Positions 1 through 7,392 of a stretch of DNA of 8,876 bases are shown here, piece by piece. Position 1 is the first letter of the stretch. Each line of letters opens with the position of its first letter. Source of the stretch: Syntrophomonas sp. (GTDB lineage: Bacteria > Bacillota > Syntrophomonadia > Syntrophomonadales > Syntrophomonadaceae); NCBI GenBank assembly GCA_028693695.1, contig JAQUUV010000055.1, positions 1 to 8,876 of the forward strand, in the 5' to 3' direction. A program made the translations under genes and the position numbers. A model generated the notes under the pieces. The model ran no database searches and was not told the origin of the DNA. It saw nothing but the letters and a program-made list of their open reading frames with translations.

Positions 1-2474
1 ATGAAACCATCAAGGACCTCTCCCAAAAAGGGCTGCTCAATGGACTTGATTATGAAGAAGGTAAGAAGAACTTCATTAAGGCTTCTGTAAAAGGTGTTCT
101 AAAAGTACTGACTAAAATGGGTATCTCGACCATGCGCAGCTATCACGGAGCTCAAATATTTGAGGCATTAGGTCTTAAGCGGGATCTTATAGATAAGTAT
201 TTCACGATGACCCCATCCCGACTGGAAGGTATAGGGCTTGAAGAAATAGCATTTGAAAATCAAATGAGGCATGAGAGCGCCTATGATGAAAATTTACCTT
301 ATACTGATACCCTTGAAATAGGCGGATATTTCCAGTGCAAGGATGATGGGGAAATCCATCTCTATAACCCCGAATCCATATACCTGCTGCAGAGGGCTTG
401 CCGGGAAGGAAATTATAGTCTTTACAAAGATTATTCTAAAAAGATAAACGATGAGGAGATATATACATTAAGGAATTTGCTTGATTTCAATATCAATCCC
501 GGTGATACCATTCCTATTGAAGAAGTGGAACCGGTGGATTCAATAGTCAGAAAGTTTAAGACTGGGGCTATGTCCTACGGCTCCATCAGTAAGGAAGCTC
601 ACGAATGTCTGGCCATCGCCATGAACAGACTGGGTGGAAAAAGCAACAGTGGTGAAGGCGGAGAGGATTACGAAAGGTTCAAGGTGTTAGCCAACGGAGA
701 CACTAAAAACAGTGCTATTAAGCAGGTTGCCTCAGGAAGGTTTGGCGTTACCAGTAATTACTTGGTGAATGCCCAAGAAATACAGATAAAAATGGCTCAG
801 GGAGCAAAACCCGGTGAAGGCGGCCAGCTTCCGGGAGGCAAGGTTTACCCGGAAATTGCTAGGGTAAGGCATTCAACTCCGGGCGTAGATCTTATTTCAC
901 CACCACCGCACCATGATATCTATTCAATAGAAGATCTGGCGGAGCTTATCCACGACCTGAAAAATGCCAACCGGGATGCCAGGATAAACGTCAAGCTCGT
1001 TTCTGAAGTAGGCGTAGGTACAATCGCTGCAGGGGTAGCGAAAGGCAAAGCGGACGTAATACTTATAAGTGGATACGATGGAGGAACCGGAGCTTCTCCT
1101 CGAACCAGCATCAGAAATACCGGACTTCCATGGGAGCTTGGACTGGCCGAGACTCATCAAACCCTGGTTCTGAACCGGTTAAGAGATAGGGTAGTTCTGG
1201 AAACCGACGGAAAATTGCTTTCGGGAAGAGATGTTGTAATTGCTGCCATGCTGGGAGCAGAGGAATTCGGGTTTGCAACTACACCGCTTATTGCGTTGGG
1301 ATGTATCATGATGAGGGTATGTAATCTCAATACATGTCCAGTGGGGATAGCTACTCAGGATGAAAACTTAAGAAAAAATTTCACCGGTAAGCCCGAACAT
1401 GTTGAGAACTTCATGAGATTTGTCGCTCAGGAAATGCGTGAAATAATGGCTAAAATGGGTTTTAGAACCGTAAATGAAATGGTTGGACGTACTGACCGAC
1501 TTAAAGCCAAAGATAATGTAAGACACTGGAAGGCGGCACATCTAGATCTATCCAAGATTCTGTATCAGCCATACGCTGGTGCTGATGTTAGCAGGTTCAA
1601 AACCCAGTCGCAGAATCATGGGCTGGAACAATCACTGGATATGAGAAAGCTTCTCAGAATGTGCAAGCCGGCACTGGAGCACAAGAAATCAATTAGGGCT
1701 AAACTGAAGATAAATAATGTAGACCGGGTTGTAGGAACAATAGTTGGAAGTGAAATTTCGAAGCGATATGGTGAAAATGGTCTTCCTGAGGATACTATAA
1801 GACTCACTTTTGTCGGTTCCGCCGGACAGAGCTTTGGAGCATTTACTCCGAAGGGAATGTCCCTTGAACTTGAAGGAGATGCCAACGACTATATAGGCAA
1901 AGGTCTTTCAGGCGGTAAAATTATTGTTTATCCTCCCAGAAATTCTGATTTTGAGCCTGAGAAAAATATCCTAATCGGCAATGTTGCTTTCTACGGGGCA
2001 ACTTCCGGTGAAGCTTACATCAACGGTATCGCCGGGGAGAGATTCTGCGTAAGGAATAGCGGTGTAAGAGCGGTTGTAGAAGGTGTGGGCGACCATGGCT
2101 GCGAATATATGACCGGAGGAAAAGTGGTTATCCTGGGTAATACAGGAAGAAACTTTGCTGCTGGAATGTCAGGGGGTATTGCCTATATTATGAATTTTGA
2201 CCCAATATACTGCAATAAGTCCATGGTGACCCTGGAAAAAATTAGTTCCGAAGAGGAAATCTACGAAGTCAAGGAAATGATTATGAAACATGTCTATTAC
2301 ACTGGTAGTCCTCAAGGCAGGAAAGTTATTGATAATTGGGAAAATTATTCTTTAAAATTCACCAAGATAATACCTACAGATTACAAACGTATGCTGGAAA
2401 GTATTGATAACGCCCATAAGGCAGGTTTAAGTGGTGAAGAGGCCCTGATGGCTGCATTTGAAGGGAATTATTAA
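1..2474 (+). CDS. gltB: Glutamate synthase large (alpha) subunit, C-terminal part, 5' truncated by window edge
   Basis: GltB makes glutamate from 2-oxoglutarate using ammonia released from glutamine, with electrons from GltD. The frame is open from base 3 to the left edge, so the ATG at 117 is internal; 823 residues of a protein usually near 1,500 are visible. The N-terminal glutamine amidotransferase domain is missing. Visible (numbering from base 3) are the end of the central domain, then the FMN-binding synthase domain from about residue 188 (GAMSYGSIS). That domain contains the GEGGQLPGGKVYP and HSTPGVDLISPPPHHDIYS segments and the GYDGGTGASP loop. The 3Fe-4S ligands are Cys434, Cys440 and Cys445 (C-x5-C-x4-C, within CIMMRVCNLNTCPVG). 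The C-terminal third is the glycine-rich beta-helix (GXGXG) domain. No frameshift or lost motif is seen. gltD follows after 39 bases, indicating an operon. The assignment is firm; cofactor specificity cannot be read from this subunit. Confidence 0.97.
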   Translation, partial: ETIKDLSQKGLLNGLDYEEGKKNFIKASVKGVLKVLTKMGISTMRSYHGAQIFEALGLKRDLIDKYFTMTPSRLEGIGLEEIAFENQMRHESAYDENLPYTDTLEIGGYFQCKDDGEIHLYNPESIYLLQRACREGNYSLYKDYSKKINDEEIYTLRNLLDFNINPGDTIPIEEVEPVDSIVRKFKTGAMSYGSISKEAHECLAIAMNRLGGKSNSGEGGEDYERFKVLANGDTKNSAIKQVASGRFGVTSNYLVNAQEIQIKMAQGAKPGEGGQLPGGKVYPEIARVRHSTPGVDLISPPPHHDIYSIEDLAELIHDLKNANRDARINVKLVSEVGVGTIAAGVAKGKADVILISGYDGGTGASPRTSIRNTGLPWELGLAETHQTLVLNRLRDRVVLETDGKLLSGRDVVIAAMLGAEEFGFATTPLIALGCIMMRVCNLNTCPVGIATQDENLRKNFTGKPEHVENFMRFVAQEMREIMAKMGFRTVNEMVGRTDRLKAKDNVRHWKAAHLDLSKILYQPYAGADVSRFKTQSQNHGLEQSLDMRKLLRMCKPALEHKKSIRAKLKINNVDRVVGTIVGSEISKRYGENGLPEDTIRLTFVGSAGQSFGAFTPKGMSLELEGDANDYIGKGLSGGKIIVYPPRNSDFEPEKNILIGNVAFYGATSGEAYINGIAGERFCVRNSGVRAVVEGVGDHGCEYMTGGKVVILGNTGRNFAAGMSGGIAYIMNFDPIYCNKSMVTLEKISSEEEIYEVKEMIMKHVYYTGSPQGRKVIDNWENYSLKFTKIIPTDYKRMLESIDNAHKAGLSGEEALMAAFEGNY

Positions 2475-2513
2475 GATGCTTAAAGAATTACAGGAATTAA
2501 GGTGGGGCTTACA

Positions 2514-3998
2514 ATGAGAAAAGCTAGTGGATTTTTAGAATATGAAAGAATTGATCCAAAGAAAAGGCCTCCTGAAGAAAGAATCAAAGATTGGAATGAA
2601 ATTAGGCAACCGCAAGATCCTGAGGTTGTAAAAACTCAGGGCGCGAGATGCATGAACTGTGGGGTTCCCTTCTGTCATGGCGGTGTGCTGTTAAAAGGCA
2701 TAGCATCAGGATGTCCGGTGCACAATCTTATTCCGGAATGGAATGAGTTGGTTTGTCAGGGGCAGTGGAAGGAAGCCTACCTTAGATTGATAAGAGCCAA
2801 CCCTTTTCCTGAATTTACTGCCCGAGTTTGTCCTGCACCTTGTGAAGGTGCTTGTACAGAAGGTTATATTATGGAATCTGTTACAATTAACAGCCTTGAA
2901 TATGAGATCATTGAGAGGGCATTTGCCGAAGGATGGGTAAAGACAAAAAAAGCCCAAGAGACGGGAAAGAAAGTCGCTGTTATAGGTTCAGGCCCTGCCG
3001 GGATGTCAGTTGCCTATTATCTGAATGCAGTCGGGCATGATGTAACCGTATTTGAGAGAGACGACAGAGCTGGTGGACTGATGATGTACGGGATTCCAAA
3101 CATGAAGCTCGAAAAGAGATTCATTGAAAGGCGTCTTGACCTTATGAAGGCATCAGGAATCAAATTCGTTCTCAATACGGAAGTGGGCAAAGATATCAGT
3201 GCTAAGGAATTAGTTGACAGTTATGATGCGGTTGTACTGTGTACAGGTGCAAGCAAGGGACGGGGACTTGATGTTGAAGGAAAAGAGCTTAAGGGTGTTC
3301 ACTTTGCTATGGACTTCTTGAAGGCCAATACCAAAAGCCTGCTTGATTCAAATCTTAAGGATGGTAACTACATTAGCGCCAAAGGCAAGAATGTAATAAT
3401 CATCGGCGGAGGCGATACTGGAACTGACTGCGTAGGTACATCTATCAGGCATGGCTGCGAAAGCGTCTGCCAGTTTGAAATACTACCCCAACCGCCTGAG
3501 AAGAGAATAGAAGAGGATAATCCATGGCCTGAATGGCCGAAGAAGCTTAAAGTGGACTATGGACAGGAAGAGGCCATAAGACTGTATGGGGCGGATCCGA
3601 GAAATTACCTCATATCCACTAAAAAGATGGTGGGAAATGAGAACGGTGAGGTCAAGGAGGTTCATACAGTAGAAATCACCTGGGACAAGGATACCTCCGG
3701 CAGATTTGTGCCGCAGGAAGTTCCAGGCAGCGAAAAAGTATGGGAAGCTGACCTTGTGCTTCTTGCCATGGGATTTTTAGGTCCGGAAGATACTATTCCG
3801 GATGAACTTAAACTGGAGAGAAATTTAAGCAGCAATGTGAAAGCTGAATATGAGGTTTTCGAGACTAATGTAGAGAAGGTATTCACAGCAGGGGACATGA
3901 GAAGAGGTCAAAGTCTAATTGTCTGGGCTATCCAAGAAGGAAAGCTTGCCGCAAGGGAAGTTGATAAATACCTTATGGGTAAAAGTGTTATTAAATAG
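2514..3998 (+). CDS. gltD: Glutamate synthase small (beta) subunit, NADPH-type
   Basis: GltD oxidises NADPH on FAD and passes electrons through Fe-S clusters to GltB. From the ATG at 2514 the product is 494 residues, close to the usual GltD length. N-terminal 4Fe-4S cysteines are Cys46, Cys49, Cys54 and Cys67 (CMNCGVPFC...GCP), then Cys106, Cys110 and Cys114 (CPAPCEGAC). The FAD dinucleotide fold starts at Gly158 (GSGPAG) and the NADPH fold at Gly298 (GGGDTG). The C-terminal TAGDMRRGQSLIVWAI segment is the family's final FAD-contacting motif. An in-frame GTG at 2502 would add four residues, but ATG 2514 is preferred. It has AAGGTGG at 2499-2505 with 8-base spacing, and the resulting start MRKASGFLEYER matches the family's usual M-x-K-x-x-G-F-x-E opening. 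It is cotranscribed with gltB. Homologous small subunits also occur in other NAD(P)H-linked oxidoreductases, but adjacency to gltB settles the call. Confidence 0.96.
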   Translation: MRKASGFLEYERIDPKKRPPEERIKDWNEIRQPQDPEVVKTQGARCMNCGVPFCHGGVLLKGIASGCPVHNLIPEWNELVCQGQWKEAYLRLIRANPFPEFTARVCPAPCEGACTEGYIMESVTINSLEYEIIERAFAEGWVKTKKAQETGKKVAVIGSGPAGMSVAYYLNAVGHDVTVFERDDRAGGLMMYGIPNMKLEKRFIERRLDLMKASGIKFVLNTEVGKDISAKELVDSYDAVVLCTGASKGRGLDVEGKELKGVHFAMDFLKANTKSLLDSNLKDGNYISAKGKNVIIIGGGDTGTDCVGTSIRHGCESVCQFEILPQPPEKRIEEDNPWPEWPKKLKVDYGQEEAIRLYGADPRNYLISTKKMVGNENGEVKEVHTVEITWDKDTSGRFVPQEVPGSEKVWEADLVLLAMGFLGPEDTIPDELKLERNLSSNVKAEYEVFETNVEKVFTAGDMRRGQSLIVWAIQEGKLAAREVDKYLMGKSVIK

Positions 3999-4005
3999 AA
4001 TATAA

Positions 4006-4087
4006 AATTTGTCAAGGGGACGGGGTTGTTGACAACTTCGCCGAGTTACCCAAGAAGTTGTCAACAACCCCGTCCCCTTGACAAATT
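4006..4087. repeat. Long inverted repeat, REP/BIME-like element 1 (34-base perfect arms, 14-base loop)
   Basis: The arms 4006-4039 and 4054-4087 are perfect reverse complements around a 14-base spacer (4040-4053). Each arm contains the core CAAGGGGACGG. Within the left arm, TTGTCAA (4009-4015) and TTGACAA (4029-4035) are reverse complements around a 13-base centre, so each arm can fold alone and the two arms can also pair with each other. It lies 7 bases after the gltD stop. No T-run follows either end, so it is not a standard intrinsic terminator, although the RNA hairpin could stabilise the 3' end of gltBD mRNA. It shares design and core with the element at 5343-5410. The REP/BIME-like label is an inference from this architecture. 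Confidence 0.85.
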
Positions 4088-4107
4088 ATGCAAAGTAAGA
4101 AAATATG

Positions 4108-4136
4108 TTGGTATATAAGTGTGAAACAGGTATACT
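4108..4136 (+). promoter_or_regulatory. Possible sigma-A-type promoter for carA
   Basis: TTGGTA (4108-4113) and TATACT (4131-4136) are separated by exactly 17 bases, matching four and five of six consensus positions. Transcription would begin near 4143, leaving a leader of about 90 bases before carA. A second box with perfect TATAAT sequence lies at 4175-4180 but has no good -35 partner. No PyrR-binding loop, T-box or intrinsic attenuator was recognised in the leader. The call rests on sequence match alone. Confidence 0.35.
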
Positions 4137-4214
4137 GTTTTATGGACAATGGGTAGGAAGATACCTATAAAGGATATAATCGTCTGGATGCGAGTGAAAT
4201 TGGCCAGCGTTAAG

Positions 4215-4224
4215 TAAGGAGGAG
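4215..4224 (+). promoter_or_regulatory. Strong ribosome binding site for carA
   Basis: TAAGGAGGAG lies about 8-10 bases before the carA ATG at 4233. It is nearly full complement to the 16S rRNA 3' end and fixes this ATG as the start. Confidence 0.8.
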
Positions 4225-4232
4225 TATAGGAA

Positions 4233-5318
4233 ATGCCTAAAGGTTACTTGGTTTTAGAAAACGGGGCTATATTCGAGGGACAAATATTTGGTAAGAATGT
4301 ACCAATTGCGGGTGAAGCCGTATTTAATACCAGTATGAATGGTTATCAGGAGATTATTACCGATCCTTCTTATGCCGGACAGATACTGACCCTTACCTAT
4401 CCGACTATTGGCAACTATGGCTGTGGCGACTACGGATTTGAATCTGATAAACCTGCTCTGCGCGGTTTGGTGGTAAAAGAGATATCAGAACTAACTGGTC
4501 ACTATGAAAGCCAGTGGAGCTTCAATGACTTTGTAGAGAAGTACGAAATAACCTGCCTAACTGGAGTTGATACTAGAGCTATCACTCGCATATTAAGAAT
4601 GAATGGTACTATGGGTGCCATTATTACCTCCAGTCTCGACCATAAGGAAAAGTTGATGGAAGTGGCCCGCAAAGGTAAGGGATTGTTGGATACGGATCTG
4701 GTCAAACAGGTAAGCCGCAAAAAAAACGAAGTATATGGCTCTGGAACTACCAAAATAGTTTTGCTGGATTTCGGAACCAAGCGGAATATTATAAAATCAC
4801 TAGTAGCGAAGGATTGCATGGTAATTGCCATGCCAGCAGAAAGCACGGCAGAAGAAATTCTATCTCAAAACCCCGATGGCCTCGTCCTATCCAATGGCCC
4901 TGGCAATCCGGAATCTTGCGACTATGCAGTGCGAGAGATAAAAAAGCTATTGAATGTTGTGCCCATGTTTGGAATTTGCCTAGGCCATCAGTTGTTGGCT
5001 CTAGCTTTGGGGGGAACCACCTATAAGCTTAATTTCGGGCACCGGGGTGGTAACCATACCGTAAAGGATTTGCGAACCGGTAAGTGCCTGATCAGTTCAC
5101 AGAACCATGGATATGCAGTAGATGCGGATTCTCTCCCCTCAGACGATGTGGACATAAGTTTTCTCAACCTAAATGATAATACGGTGGAAGGATTGGTTCA
5201 TAAAAGCCTGCCTTTAATGTCCGTACAGTTCCATCCTGAAGCTACACCAGGTCCAAGGGATTCAGCCTACCTGTTTGATGAATTCCTAGCGCTGGTAAAG
5301 GGCGGCGACAGCAACTAA
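4233..5318 (+). CDS. carA: Carbamoyl-phosphate synthase small subunit (glutamine-hydrolysing)
   Basis: CarA hydrolyses glutamine and channels ammonia to CarB, which makes carbamoyl phosphate for pyrimidine and arginine synthesis in the cytoplasm. The 361-residue length is normal for the family. The N-terminal CPSase small-subunit domain (about residues 1-140) shows LENGAIFEGQIFGK, FNTSMNGYQEIITDPSYAGQ and CLTGVDTRAITR. The C-terminal class I glutamine amidotransferase domain (about 170-355) has the nucleophile Cys249 in FGICLGHQ and the catalytic pair His334/Glu336 in VQFHPEATPGPRDS, so it should be active. The start is fixed by an AAGGAGG at 4216-4222. carB, usually immediately downstream, is absent; the next coding frame begins 277 bases later and is unrelated. 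The gene is bracketed by two related palindromes. Whether it serves pyrimidine or arginine synthesis cannot be told from this window. The symbol pyrAA is used for pyrimidine-specific copies in Bacillus. Confidence 0.96.
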   Translation: MPKGYLVLENGAIFEGQIFGKNVPIAGEAVFNTSMNGYQEIITDPSYAGQILTLTYPTIGNYGCGDYGFESDKPALRGLVVKEISELTGHYESQWSFNDFVEKYEITCLTGVDTRAITRILRMNGTMGAIITSSLDHKEKLMEVARKGKGLLDTDLVKQVSRKKNEVYGSGTTKIVLLDFGTKRNIIKSLVAKDCMVIAMPAESTAEEILSQNPDGLVLSNGPGNPESCDYAVREIKKLLNVVPMFGICLGHQLLALALGGTTYKLNFGHRGGNHTVKDLRTGKCLISSQNHGYAVDADSLPSDDVDISFLNLNDNTVEGLVHKSLPLMSVQFHPEATPGPRDSAYLFDEFLALVKGGDSN

Positions 5319-5323
5319 ACAGT

Positions 5324-5343
5324 CACTTAAATGTAAATAAGTG
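5324..5343 (+). other. Small hairpin just after carA
   Basis: CACTTA (5324-5329) and TAAGTG (5338-5343) are reverse complements around an 8-base loop, starting 5 bases after the carA stop. The stem is AT-rich and has no T-run after it, so terminator function is doubtful. Its last base is the first base of the large palindrome that follows. Confidence 0.3.
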
Positions 5344-5410
5344 GTAACAAGGGGACGGTTCTGCTGTTACATTTTCGAAAATGTAACAGCAGAACCGTCC
5401 CCTTGTTACC
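5343..5410. repeat. Perfect 68-base palindrome, REP/BIME-like element 2 (no loop)
   Basis: The 34-base arms 5343-5376 and 5377-5410 are perfect reverse complements meeting at TTTTC|GAAAA with no spacer. The arm carries the same core, CAAGGGGACGG, as element 1 (4006-4087). Inside the left arm GTAACA (5344-5349) and TGTTAC (5365-5370) are reverse complements around a 15-base centre, so each arm can also fold by itself. The terminal sequence GTAACA differs from the TTGTCAA of element 1, yet the internal pairing is kept. A near-direct repeat of the last nine bases follows at once (CTTGTTACC at 5402-5410, CTTGTTAAC at 5411-5419). It starts 24 bases after carA and has no T-run, so it is not a classic terminator. 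Confidence 0.85.
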
Positions 5411-5590
5411 CTTGTTAACTGAAAAAATAATACTGATTTGAGATTAATAGAAGGAATGTTGAATAAAGAGTCGAATTAGTTATAGGAATATTTTCCTTCA
5501 TTACACATATTTATCGACTATGGTTTGTACAGCCCTGAGGGAATAAACTGGATTATGGCGAACTTATCTTGCACCTATTCTAGTAGATAT
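5411..5590 (+). other. AT-rich intergenic leader before the sensor phosphatase gene
   Basis: This is the remainder of the 277-base gap between carA and the next gene. It must contain the promoter of the two-gene signalling operon if that operon has its own, but no convincing -35/-10 pair was found. The best candidate is TTGAAT (5459-5464) with TATAGG (5481-5486) at 16 bases, which is weak. A 7-base inverted repeat, GAAGGAA (5450-5456) with TTCCTTC (5493-5499), has a 36-base loop. No riboswitch, RNA gene or small coding frame was recognised. Confidence 0.3.
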
Positions 5591-5599
5591 AGGAGGTGA
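5591..5599 (+). promoter_or_regulatory. Ribosome binding site that conflicts with the GTG start at 5596
   Basis: AGGAGGTGA is a full-length Shine-Dalgarno sequence. The only near in-frame canonical start, GTG 5596-5598, lies inside it and so cannot use it. The in-frame codon at the ideal distance (8 bases after GGAGG) is ATA at 5605-5607. The next in-frame canonical starts are GTG 5629 and ATG 5647, both too far away. This site therefore points to a rare AUA start or a mutated or misread ATG. Confidence 0.7.
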
Positions 5600-7377
5600 C
5601 GAACATAGATGGCATTATAGAGTTATTCGTGAATCTAGTTAAAAATATGTCGGTTGTTATCGTGCTGGCTTATGTTTTGACCAGAACCAGGGCCTATTCA
5701 GCGATCATGAATAAGAAGGAGATAACTCTGAAACAACGACTTGGTCTGATCCTGATTTTTGGGCTATTTTCTATCTATGGCACCTTGAGCGGAATCAATA
5801 TCATGGGTGCGATTGCTAATATTCGTGATCTGGGGCCGGCCATTGCAGGGCTTATCGGTGGACCATTGGTTGGTATCGGAGCGGGTCTCATCGGAGGGAT
5901 ACATCGCTATACCATGGGGGGAATTACTTATATACCATGTTCTATTTCCACTGTTGTCGCAGGTTTGGTAGGTGGTCTTATCTATCAGTACCGGAAGGGT
6001 GAGTTCGTTAGCATTACTGGAGCGGTAGTGTTTATGGCTCTTATGGAAACCTTTCACATGGGTTTGGCCCTGGTGATTGTTAAGCCTTTTAGTCAAATCC
6101 TACCTATTATTCAAAATGTCAGTCTGCCCATGATTTTCACCAATGCGCTGGGGATGGGAATATTCGCTTTTATTATCCATAACCTGATGAGGGAACGGGA
6201 AACTCAGAAGACGAAGGAATTGATTGAGAGTGAATTGACCGTTGCCCGTGAAATTCAAATGAGCATAGTCCCGAAGATATTTCCTGCTTTTCCGGGACGG
6301 CCAGAATTCGATCTATTTGCCATTCTGGAACCCGCCAAGGAGGTAGGGGGTGACCTCTATGATTTTTTCCTCATGGATGATAATCATCTTTGTTTTACGG
6401 TGGGAGATGTATCGGGGAAAGGGGTTCCGGCTTCCTTGTTTATGGCTGTTACCAAGACTCTGATCAAGGCTAAAGCAGACATCAAACTGGGCCCGGATGA
6501 AATTCTGTATCAGGTGAATAACGAGCTCTGTGAAGATAATGACTCGGGCATGTTTGTAACCGAATTTCTCGGTATCTTAACGATTTCTACCGGAGATATT
6601 ACTTTCAGTAATGGAGGCCATAATATTCCTTATTTACTCAGAAAAAATGGGGAACTCGAAGTCCTGCCGAAAATCCCGGGGATGGCCCTGGGGGTTATGG
6701 AAGATTTCCCCTATGTATGTGCCAGCGTTCAGGTTAGAGAGGGAGATAGTCTAGTGATGTTCACGGATGGCATAACGGAGGCCATGAATCCGGCCGGGGA
6801 GCTTTTCAGCGAAGAACGACTGGAAAATGCGCTAAGGGGTATTGGGGGTAGAAATGCTAGAGATGAGGTCAACCATATCCTTCAAACCACGCGGCAGTTT
6901 GTGAACGGGGCCAATCAATCTGATGATATTACGATATTGGTTATTCAGTATCTTTACAAAAAGGAACTAGAGTATCGATTGAAAAATGAACTTGAAGAGA
7001 TTCCAACATTGGCAGCGGCCATTGAGTTGTTTGCTGAAACTCATAAAATCCCGGATCAGGTGGTTTTTCATGTGAACCTATCGTTGGATGAATTGCTGAC
7101 CAATACGATCAGCTATGGTTATACAGAGGGCGGTGAACATGAAATCCTTGTCCGCGTTGCGTTGCAGGGGGAAACACTGGTGATTGAAACTCAGGACGAT
7201 GGCCTGGCATTTAATCCCCTTGAAAATGCTGATCCGGATACCAGTCAGGATATCGAAGAGCGACCGATTGGAGGATTGGGTATACACCTGGTGCGAAAAA
7301 TGATGGACGAAATAGAGTACAGGCGGGTGGAGAACCAGAATATACTGGTGATGAAGAAACAAATTAAGCGATTATAA
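5596..7377 (+). CDS. Membrane sensor with fused PP2C-type (SpoIIE/RsbU-like) phosphatase and RsbW-like HATPase domains
   Basis: This 593-residue protein has three modules (numbering from GTG 5596). Residues about 7-200 form five to six hydrophobic segments resembling the LytS-type 5TM receptor region, with the characteristic NIRDLGPAIAGLIGGPLVG and GGIHRYTMGG motifs. A short helical linker (about 200-225) leads to a PP2C/SpoIIE phosphatase domain. Its metal-binding acidic residues are all present: Asp253 (GGDLYDFF), Asp271 (GDVSGKG), Asp391 (FTDGITEAMN) and Asp443/Asp444 (SDDIT). The C-terminal region (about 465-593) is a GHKL ATPase like the anti-sigma kinases RsbW/SpoIIAB, with N-box Glu499/Asn503 (DELLTN), G1 box DDG at 534-536 and G2 box GGLGI at 559-563. 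By family knowledge it should both dephosphorylate and phosphorylate a STAS protein, and one is encoded 15 bases downstream. The sensed signal is unknown. The start is uncertain: ATA 5605 fits the ribosome binding site better than GTG 5596, and ATG 5647 would trim the first membrane segment. Confidence 0.88.
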   Translation: MTNIDGIIELFVNLVKNMSVVIVLAYVLTRTRAYSAIMNKKEITLKQRLGLILIFGLFSIYGTLSGINIMGAIANIRDLGPAIAGLIGGPLVGIGAGLIGGIHRYTMGGITYIPCSISTVVAGLVGGLIYQYRKGEFVSITGAVVFMALMETFHMGLALVIVKPFSQILPIIQNVSLPMIFTNALGMGIFAFIIHNLMRERETQKTKELIESELTVAREIQMSIVPKIFPAFPGRPEFDLFAILEPAKEVGGDLYDFFLMDDNHLCFTVGDVSGKGVPASLFMAVTKTLIKAKADIKLGPDEILYQVNNELCEDNDSGMFVTEFLGILTISTGDITFSNGGHNIPYLLRKNGELEVLPKIPGMALGVMEDFPYVCASVQVREGDSLVMFTDGITEAMNPAGELFSEERLENALRGIGGRNARDEVNHILQTTRQFVNGANQSDDITILVIQYLYKKELEYRLKNELEEIPTLAAAIELFAETHKIPDQVVFHVNLSLDELLTNTISYGYTEGGEHEILVRVALQGETLVIETQDDGLAFNPLENADPDTSQDIEERPIGGLGIHLVRKMMDEIEYRRVENQNILVMKKQIKRL

Positions 7378-7385
7378 AAAGGAGG
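7378..7385 (+). promoter_or_regulatory. Ribosome binding site deciding the GTG start of the STAS gene
   Basis: AAAGGAGG begins immediately after the upstream stop codon and sits 7 bases before GTG 7393. This supports that non-ATG start and translation from the same mRNA as the phosphatase. Confidence 0.75.
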
Positions 7386-7392
7386 AATTTCT

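Noticed and set aside
4006..4087. Palindrome 1 (and likewise palindrome 2 at 5343-5410) as an intrinsic terminator
   Set aside because: The stems are far longer than usual terminators and no T-run follows on either strand. The shared core and nested symmetry fit a dispersed repeat better.
4078..4106. Promoter using TTGACA at the right end of palindrome 1
   Set aside because: The hexamer is perfect, but positions 17-18 bases downstream (AAATAT/AATATG) are poor -10 matches. The TTGGTA/TATACT pair is better.
4088..4232. PyrR attenuator, T-box or arginine-repressor site in the carA leader
   Set aside because: No anti-terminator/terminator pair, T-box motif or recognisable operator palindrome was found.
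4502..4846. 114-codon minus-strand reading frame inside carA (and similar antisense frames inside gltB, gltD and the phosphatase gene)
   Set aside because: They lie wholly opposite well-conserved genes, show low-complexity shadow-like protein sequence, and have no recognisable domains.
5523..5544. Sigma-B-like promoter GTTTGT ... GGGAAT before the partner-switch operon
   Set aside because: The spacer is 10 bases, shorter than the roughly 12-15 expected, and the first box matches only in part. It is attractive only because of the RsbU/RsbV-like genes downstream.
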